DNA of 17,304 bases from DASVWH01 sp036389715 (lineage in GTDB: Bacteria; Acidobacteriota; Blastocatellia; Pyrinomonadales; Pyrinomonadaceae), in the NCBI GenBank assembly GCA_036389715.1, contig DASVWH010000066.1, forward strand, positions 1 to 17,304, given 5' to 3'. The position numbers and the translations under genes were made by a program. The notes below the pieces were generated by a model, which worked only from the letters and a program-made list of their open reading frames with translations, did not search any database and was not told where the DNA came from. Shown here one piece after another: positions 12,935 to 17,304 of the stretch. Positions within the stretch are counted from its first letter, which is position 1. The number at the start of each line of letters is the position of its first letter.

Positions 12935-13432
12935 ATGCAGATAATTAAGGATACGGGCAGCCACTTCGACCTCGAAGACGAAGCGGCGCGGCGGTTTATC
13001 GACGAGGTGCTGGCGCGCCCGCTCTTCGCGCACCTGGCGACCGTTGCCGGTCAGTGGCCGCGCGAGTCTCCCGTCTGGTTTCTCTGGGAGGAAGGGGCGC
13101 TCTGGATCATCGGAAACTACCGCACGGACTCTTTCCCGCGGCGGCTTGAGGAAGAGCCGCGCTGCGCCGTCGGGATAGTGGATTTCAATCTCGTGACGGG
13201 CCGGGTCCACCACGTCGGCTTTCGCGGGCGGGCACGTCTTGAGCCGCACGACGCCGCCCGCATGACGCGGCTCCTCCGCCGTTACCTCGGAGAGCCGGGC
13301 GGTTGGGATTCACGCTTTGCGGAGATTCTGGACGATGCCGATTATATCTTCGTCTGCTTTGAGCCCGAGACGGCCGTCGTCCGCGACCAATCCTACAGCG
13401 TCTCTGGAGCAGTCGGGCTGCCGCCCTCGTAA
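12935..13432 (+). CDS. pyridoxamine-5'-phosphate-oxidase-fold flavin-binding protein, 165 aa
   Basis: The split-barrel FMN- or F420-binding family is recognised by LFAHLATVAGQWPRESPVWFLW (about residues 30-51, cited in part), the strand ALWIIGNYRTDSFPRRL, then EEPRCAVGIVDF, VHHVGFRGRARL and the late FVCFEPETAVV. Members bind FMN, F420 or haem and act as small reductases. A GGGGAGG site precedes the ATG at 12935 and fixes the start. Length is normal. It is divergently transcribed from the YdeP-like gene across 160 bases, so the two may share control. A plain PNPOx is unlikely given the short N-terminus. Cofactor cannot be told from the sequence by eye. Confidence 0.85.
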   Translation: MQIIKDTGSHFDLEDEAARRFIDEVLARPLFAHLATVAGQWPRESPVWFLWEEGALWIIGNYRTDSFPRRLEEEPRCAVGIVDFNLVTGRVHHVGFRGRARLEPHDAARMTRLLRRYLGEPGGWDSRFAEILDDADYIFVCFEPETAVVRDQSYSVSGAVGLPPS

Positions 13433-13493
13433 ATGGAGAAATACGGGGCGGCGAGAGCGCGGCTGGAACAGTCAAACGCACGTCGGGACGCGC

Positions 13494-13919
13494 CTAGAAG
13501 CCTGTGCCCAGGAAGGAGATGAGCATCCAGATGCCCAGCCCGATGCCGATGATGCCGAGCGGCCCCTGGACTTTCGCCAGCCTGAGCAGGAGGTTCTCTC
13601 CGCCCTGCGAAGCGCCCCCGTCTTTGTTGAGAACATACTGCTTGATGAGACCATAGCCGAGTAGAAAGCCGAGCGCTACGGCGACGAGAAATGTTGCCAG
13701 CGCGAGAATCGCGGTCAACGGCACGCCCTGCATCATGGGGCCTAAAACGGAGAGGAGCCTGATTAGGTTAATCAGCCCCCAGAGCAGCAGGATAATGCCG
13801 ATGATTCCCTGAAAAGGGACCAGCTTGGCAATAATCTCGCGCGCATTCGGCTGCTTCTGAACTATCAGGGATGCGGCGGCGAGTACCCCGGCAACAATCA
13901 ACAATAAGGCGAATAACAT
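13494..13919 (-). CDS. small four-helix membrane protein with internal repeat, 141 aa
   Basis: The frame continues to an upstream TTG at 13940, but GGAGGT seven bases before the ATG at 13917-13919 shows that the protein starts MLFALLLIVAG. Four hydrophobic segments (about 1-20, 34-55, 66-92, 117-138). Segments two and four look duplicated: LVPFQGIIGIILLLWGLINLI (33-53) and VQGPLGIIGIGLGIWMLIS (117-135) share QG.IGII...GI..LI. No family named, although such glycine-rich helices are common in small channel-like or DUF membrane proteins. Single gene, convergent with the PPOX-fold gene 61 bases away, behind a promoter at 13967-13995. Confidence 0.8.
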   Translation of the reverse strand: MLFALLLIVAGVLAAASLIVQKQPNAREIIAKLVPFQGIIGIILLLWGLINLIRLLSVLGPMMQGVPLTAILALATFLVAVALGFLLGYGLIKQYVLNKDGGASQGGENLLLRLAKVQGPLGIIGIGLGIWMLISFLGTGF

Positions 13920-13966
13920 TCTCTGGACCTCCGGCTTCAAATAGTAGAACGTGGGTTTGCGCTGCG

Positions 13967-13995
13967 AATATATGGCAAGATGCTGTTTTCGCCAA
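13967..13995 (-). promoter_or_regulatory. sigma70-like promoter for the four-helix membrane protein
   Basis: On the minus strand TTGGCG (13995-13990), a 17-base spacer and TATATT (13972-13967). The predicted start is near 13960, about 40 bases upstream of the ATG. Confidence 0.45.
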
Positions 13996-14006
13996 CTATT
14001 TTCGCT

Positions 14007-15017
14007 TTAGCTCTCAGACTCTTTAACTACCAAGCCCTCGCGCGAGATTTTCCAGTCGAGGATTTCGACGCCTTCTCCCGCGAGCGCGCGTTCGACATCG
14101 GGCCTGCGGCCCTCCGCGCAGAGGAAAGCGATGCAGCCGCCGCCGCCCGCGCCGCAGACCTTGGCGGCCTCCGCGCCGTTGGCCAGAGCCTTCTCGACCA
14201 GCATCTCCATCTGCGGCGTCGTCACGCCCGGCGCGAGCCGCTTGCGCCCCGGATAGGCATCGCGCATCGTCGCAGAGACCTCCTGCCAGTTGTTTTCAAG
14301 TAGCGCGCGGCGCATCCTCCGCGCGGAATCGCGGATGCCGTCGAAGAGCCCGAACAGTTCCGGGTCGCCGTCAATGTGGTTCTTGGTAATCTCCCAGTTA
14401 TTCGTCCCGGAGAGCCGCGGTTCTCCCGTATAGCAGATGGTGGTCCGGCGTTCGAGCGTCGCTTCGTCAACTACCAGAGGCTCGCGCTCGATGCCGTCGG
14501 CCCGAAAGTGGATGCAGGCCGTACCGCCGTAGAGCGCCGAGTAGTAGTCCTGAAAACCGGCCGGGACTTTGATGACGGTGGTTTCGACGTTGGCCGCGAT
14601 GGTGACGAATTTGCGCTCCTCGTAACGGTTCCCGACCAGGCGATTGAGAGCGCCGATGCAGGCGATGTTGAGCGCGCTCGACCCGGCCAGGCCAGCGCCC
14701 GCGGGGGCCTCGCTGTAGGCCGTCAAATGAAAGCCGGTCGTCGGCTTGAAGAAATGGACGAGCTTGGAAATCAGTTCGAGCCGCTCTTCGCGGATCAGGT
14801 CTTCGATGGCCGCCAGCTCCGTCTCGAAGCTGATCTGGCGGTCGCGCGATTCGATGATGATGCGCCCGTCGTCGCGCGTCTCGATGCGGCACGAGGCGCG
14901 CAGCGAGATGGCGAAGTTGACGGTTGAAGCTCCCGGATGAAACAGGTAGAGCGGCCAGATGTCTATTGTGCCCCCGGCCAGGTCAACGCGCGTCGGGGCC
15001 GACGATTCGATAATCAC
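14007..15017 (-). CDS. GHMP-family sugar kinase, HddA-like (heptose 7-phosphate kinase type)
   Basis: 336 residues. GHMP motif 1 is APTRVDLAGGTIDIW (7-21), motif 2 (phosphate loop) is PAGAGLAGSSALN (105-117), motif 3 is KVCGAGGGGCIAF (286-298). The combination of N-terminal LAGG-TID with the PAGAGLAGSS loop fits the D-glycero-alpha-D-manno-heptose-7-phosphate kinase/fucokinase-like branch, which supplies nucleotide-activated sugars for cell-surface glycans. Substrate is inferred from family resemblance only. The start is GTG at 15015-15017 with AGAGGA 10 bases upstream; the first conserved residues (IIESSAPTRVDL) follow at once. It is downstream of the DedA gene after a gap of 137 bases, so co-transcription is possible but not shown. 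The protein ends in a short KESES tail. Confidence 0.85.
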   Translation of the reverse strand: MIIESSAPTRVDLAGGTIDIWPLYLFHPGASTVNFAISLRASCRIETRDDGRIIIESRDRQISFETELAAIEDLIREERLELISKLVHFFKPTTGFHLTAYSEAPAGAGLAGSSALNIACIGALNRLVGNRYEERKFVTIAANVETTVIKVPAGFQDYYSALYGGTACIHFRADGIEREPLVVDEATLERRTTICYTGEPRLSGTNNWEITKNHIDGDPELFGLFDGIRDSARRMRRALLENNWQEVSATMRDAYPGRKRLAPGVTTPQMEMLVEKALANGAEAAKVCGAGGGGCIAFLCAEGRRPDVERALAGEGVEILDWKISREGLVVKESES

Positions 15018-15154
15018 TCGGTAAAAGTCCTCTTTAAGTACGGAATTCGTAGAGCAAGCATGAAGGTCTCGGGTGGCGCGGGAGGAATCCCTGATTATTC
15101 AACCGGAGTCGTCAGCATCTCCGCCCGGCCGCCGCGGCCCTTCCCGTCTCGCTT

Positions 15155-15925
15155 TCAATCTCCGCCGCTCTCACCGCTCTTGCGCGCGGAGGGCTCGTGC
15201 TTGGTTGAATCCTTGCGGCGTTGAAGCTGCGGCAGGTGCATCCGCTCTTGCAGCTCTTCCTTGATCTCCTGCACCTCTTCCCTGATCTCCTGGAACTTCT
15301 CCTGCGCGACGTGTTCCAGCTCCTTGATCCGCTCGGGGTCCGCCTCCTCGACCTTTTTGCCGAGCCAGAACCGCTCGGCCAGGTAAAAGCCGACGATGCC
15401 GACGACGACGATAATCAGCAGGTACTTGCCGATGTCCTGAAAATCGCCGATGAACTTGGTGATCGTCCCGCTGAAGAAATAGCCCGCGCCGCTCAGGACG
15501 AAGACCCAGGCCGCGCAACTGGCCAGCGTCAGGAGCAGGAAGCGTACCAGCGGCATCCGCCCGACGCCGTAGAAGACGCACGATGCGATGCGCAGCCCGT
15601 AAATATACTTGACCAGAAAGATGGAGAGCGCGCCGAACTTGTCAATCAGCTTGACGATGCGCGGGGCCGCCATCCTGTAGAAACGGAAGTTGCGCGCGCT
15701 GCGCTCGAAGCCGCGACCGCCGACGTAAGCTAGACTGTCGCCGACGACGCCGCCGAGCGTCCCCGCACTGAAGACCTGCGCGAAGCCGTAATTGCCGAAT
15801 ACCCCGTGATGCGCCAGCACGCCCGCGATCAGCAGCGTGATGTCGCCCTCCCACATCGTCAGCAGGAAGACGGCATAGAGGCCGTATTGCTGCATCAAGT
15901 CGTAAAAGAAATTTCCCTGCTCCAT
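15155..15925 (-). CDS. DedA/VTT-family membrane protein with C-terminal coiled coil, 256 aa
   Basis: DedA proteins are inner-membrane transporters or scramblases linked to undecaprenyl phosphate or phospholipid recycling and membrane potential. Marks here: an acidic pair in WEGDITLLIAG (25-35), GDSLAYVGGRG (62-72), and FLVKYIYGLR (103-112), which replaces the usual F-x-x-R-F-x-P-x-x-R motif with Lys for the first Arg and Gly for Pro. The membrane core ends near 188. Residues 192-229 (EADPERIKELEHVAQEKF onward) are a strong charged coiled coil, followed by a Ser/Lys tail; most DedA proteins stop earlier. No Shine-Dalgarno is clear before the ATG at 15923-15925. It lies between the UspA gene (78 bases upstream) and the GHMP kinase gene. 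Confidence 0.88.
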   Translation of the reverse strand: MEQGNFFYDLMQQYGLYAVFLLTMWEGDITLLIAGVLAHHGVFGNYGFAQVFSAGTLGGVVGDSLAYVGGRGFERSARNFRFYRMAAPRIVKLIDKFGALSIFLVKYIYGLRIASCVFYGVGRMPLVRFLLLTLASCAAWVFVLSGAGYFFSGTITKFIGDFQDIGKYLLIIVVVGIVGFYLAERFWLGKKVEEADPERIKELEHVAQEKFQEIREEVQEIKEELQERMHLPQLQRRKDSTKHEPSARKSGESGGD

Positions 15926-16003
15926 GCAATAACAACAATGACAGGTAGAGGATGAGGGGCGAGAGGAGAAAGACGATTCTTTCCGCTCACGCGCGGCCGC
16001 GCC

Positions 16004-16465
16004 TCACCTGTCACTCTCAGTCTGTGGTTTGACGACAAGCACAGGGCACGGGGCATGACGCACGACCGCCTCGGCCGTCGAGCCGAAGAAGATACGCCCG
16101 AGCCCCGTCCGCCCGTGCGACGAAATGACAATCAGGTCAACGCCGCGCTCTTTGGCCACACGGACGATCTCCGAAGAGGCATCGCCGTGCGCGATCACCT
16201 CTTCGACCTTGAGGCCGGAGCATTCCTCCTGCCCGGCAATCTTCGGCAGCTCGCGCGTGGCCGATTCTTCCAGCTGGTCGCTGATGTCCGACATCGGCAG
16301 CGGCTCCGTGATGCCCGTGTACCCGACGGTCGGCATCACCGGCTCGACGACGTGCACGCAAATAATCGAAGCTCCGGCCGTGCGCGCCAGCGACGTGGCG
16401 TACTGGAGCGCGTAGTTGGCGCACTCGCTAAAATCGGTCGGCAGTAATATGGAACGAATCTCCAT
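16004..16465 (-). CDS. universal stress protein UspA family, 153 aa
   Basis: Single-domain Usp, starting MEIRSILLPTDFSE at the ATG 16463-16465; an in-frame TTG nine bases further up lacks a ribosome site. The ATP-binding signature SSHG-x9-GS (ISSHGRTGLGRIFFGST) is present with Ser in place of the first Gly of the G-x2-G-x9-G(S/T) pattern, a common variant. The end APCPVLVVKP is typical. These cytoplasmic proteins respond to starvation or stress and bind ATP or other ligands. The insertion ITEPLPMSDISDQLEES between strand 2 and helix 2 is usual for bacterial Usp. It precedes the DedA gene by 78 bases on the same strand and faces the ROK gene divergently. Confidence 0.93.
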   Translation of the reverse strand: MEIRSILLPTDFSECANYALQYATSLARTAGASIICVHVVEPVMPTVGYTGITEPLPMSDISDQLEESATRELPKIAGQEECSGLKVEEVIAHGDASSEIVRVAKERGVDLIVISSHGRTGLGRIFFGSTAEAVVRHAPCPVLVVKPQTESDR

Positions 16466-16581
16466 CGGTCTCAAATGACGAGCTATGGTCAGGCTCAGCG
16501 CGCAATTAAAGGCTTTCGATTTCAGCGCCGGTCGGCCGCGCGTCGCGGCGTCGTGCCCATTCTACACGGAGAGGGCATTGT

Positions 16582-16611
16582 TTGACAGTCCCATCAAGCG
16601 TTTATTACAAT
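16582..16611 (+). promoter_or_regulatory. near-consensus sigma70 promoter for the ROK kinase
   Basis: Perfect TTGACA (16582-16587), an 18-base spacer and TACAAT (16606-16611, 5 of 6). The predicted start is near 16618, giving a leader of about 50 bases before the ATG at 16671. This is the best promoter in the window. Confidence 0.7.
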
Positions 16612-16670
16612 GCCCGCGCTTCCTGCCCGTGCCCATATTCTGAAACTTTATTTTGCGGCCTCCAAAAGTC

Positions 16671-17304
16671 ATGTCGAGCCAGAATCAACCAGAGACCGAT
16701 TTCATCGGCGTAGACCTTTCCGGCGCAACGATGCACGCCGCGCTCGTGACGGGCGAGGGGCGCGTCGTTGACCGCCGCGAAGAAGCCCTCGAACGCAACA
16801 ACGTGGTCGAGCAGGTGACGCGCGCCGTCGTTTCCCTGCGCGACGTTTCGTCGAATATTGCCGCCATCGGCGTCGGCATTCCCGGCCTCGTCAACCGCCA
16901 GACCGACCGCGTCCTGGTTTCGACTGACCTGCCGTCGGTCGTCCGCGGCGATATTCACGCCGAGCTGATGAAGACGACGGGCCTGCGCGTCGAGCTTGAG
17001 AACGACGCCAACGCCGCCGCTTACGGCGAATATAAGGTGGGCGCGGGCCGGGGCAGCCGCGACATCTTCTACGCCACCATCGGGACAGGCATCGGCGGCG
17101 CGATTATTCTCGACGGCAAATTATGGCTCGGCGCGAGCGGCTTCGCCGGCGAGTTCGGGCACATCACGATTGACGCCGAGGGCAACGAGTGCATGTGCGG
17201 CAACACGGGCTGCCTGGAGACGGTGGCCTCCGCCCCCAACATCGTCCGCCGCACGCACGACCGGCTCTTCCGCGACAACACCTCCTCGCTCTCGCGCCTC
17301 GCCT
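16671..17304 (+). CDS. ROK-family sugar kinase (glucokinase-like), 3' end outside the window
   Basis: The frame is open from the ATG at 16671 to the window end (211 residues, no stop codon). N-terminal phosphate motif VDLSGAT (14-20) in place of the usual D-I-G-G-T; catalytic Asp D112 in LENDANAAAYGE; nucleotide motif IGTGIGGAII (137-146); GEFGH with H164 and the zinc set C174, C176, C181 in ECMCGNTGCLE, the ROK signature C-x-C-G-x-x-G-C-x-E. Members phosphorylate glucose, N-acetylmannosamine or other sugars, or act as repressors; no helix-turn-helix is seen at the N-terminus, so kinase is favoured. No clear Shine-Dalgarno. The family is certain; the sugar is not. Divergent from UspA. Confidence 0.93.
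   Translation, partial: MSSQNQPETDFIGVDLSGATMHAALVTGEGRVVDRREEALERNNVVEQVTRAVVSLRDVSSNIAAIGVGIPGLVNRQTDRVLVSTDLPSVVRGDIHAELMKTTGLRVELENDANAAAYGEYKVGAGRGSRDIFYATIGTGIGGAIILDGKLWLGASGFAGEFGHITIDAEGNECMCGNTGCLETVASAPNIVRRTHDRLFRDNTSSLSRLA

Noticed and set aside
1..17304. CRISPR array or integron integrase
   Set aside because: No regularly spaced repeats of 20-40 bases, and no tyrosine recombinase motifs in any of the frames examined.

Overview
The window is high-GC bacterial chromosome with a Gram-negative-looking gene set: a beta-carbonic anhydrase, a heptose-phosphate-type GHMP kinase, a DedA protein, UspA, a ROK kinase, a YdeP-type molybdopterin oxidoreductase and several secreted or membrane proteins. 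Protein flavour and synteny loosely suggest an Acidobacteriota-like soil bacterium, but no marker gene settles this. One stretch, about 4.7-6.85 kb, is visibly AT-rich: a hand count of the line at 4801-4860 gives 26/60 G+C, against 41/60 at 9241-9300. It is therefore very probably imported.

Layout. 1-563: 3' end of an M3-like zinc peptidase. 678-1364 (-): carbonic anhydrase. 1644-2153 (+): small secreted protein behind a good sigma70-like promoter. 2251-4237 (-): a three-gene cluster, read as an 81-aa unknown, a 420-aa LRAT-domain protein with a helical C-terminal half, and a 91-aa Trp-rich protein. 4238-4626: gene-free, with short repeats. 4627-6946: an integron-type cassette bounded by attC-like sites. 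It carries a complete type II restriction-modification system: D12-class adenine methyltransferase (-), and divergently a controller-type HTH protein overlapping a PD-(D/E)XK endonuclease (+). 7052-7564 (-): secreted SnoaL/DUF4440 protein with a clear terminator. 7565-8072: gene-free, with an inverted repeat resembling attC arms. 8073-10176 (+): a tight operon of three membrane or secreted proteins of unknown function; the second starts with a 21-bp tandem repeat. 10273-12774 (-): YdeP/FdhF-like oxidoreductase. 12935-13432 (+): FMN-binding PPOX-fold protein. 13494-13919 (-): small membrane protein. 14007-16465 (-): GHMP kinase, DedA and UspA in a row. 16671-end (+): ROK kinase, running off the window, behind a near-consensus promoter.

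How it works together. The most interesting unit is the restriction-modification cassette. The methyltransferase should protect host DNA, the endonuclease should cut unmodified DNA, and the small HTH protein probably times expression from the 73-bp divergent control region. The right attC is close to the textbook form (for example that of aadA cassettes). The left site is more eroded and resembles the right one in inverted orientation, so the island ends in related inverted arms. No integrase is in the window, so this would be a lone cassette or a cluster of attC sites lacking an integrase, unless an integrase lies outside. The LRAT cluster and the three-protein membrane operon are the other candidates for undescribed systems. 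The remaining genes look like ordinary envelope, stress and redox housekeeping.
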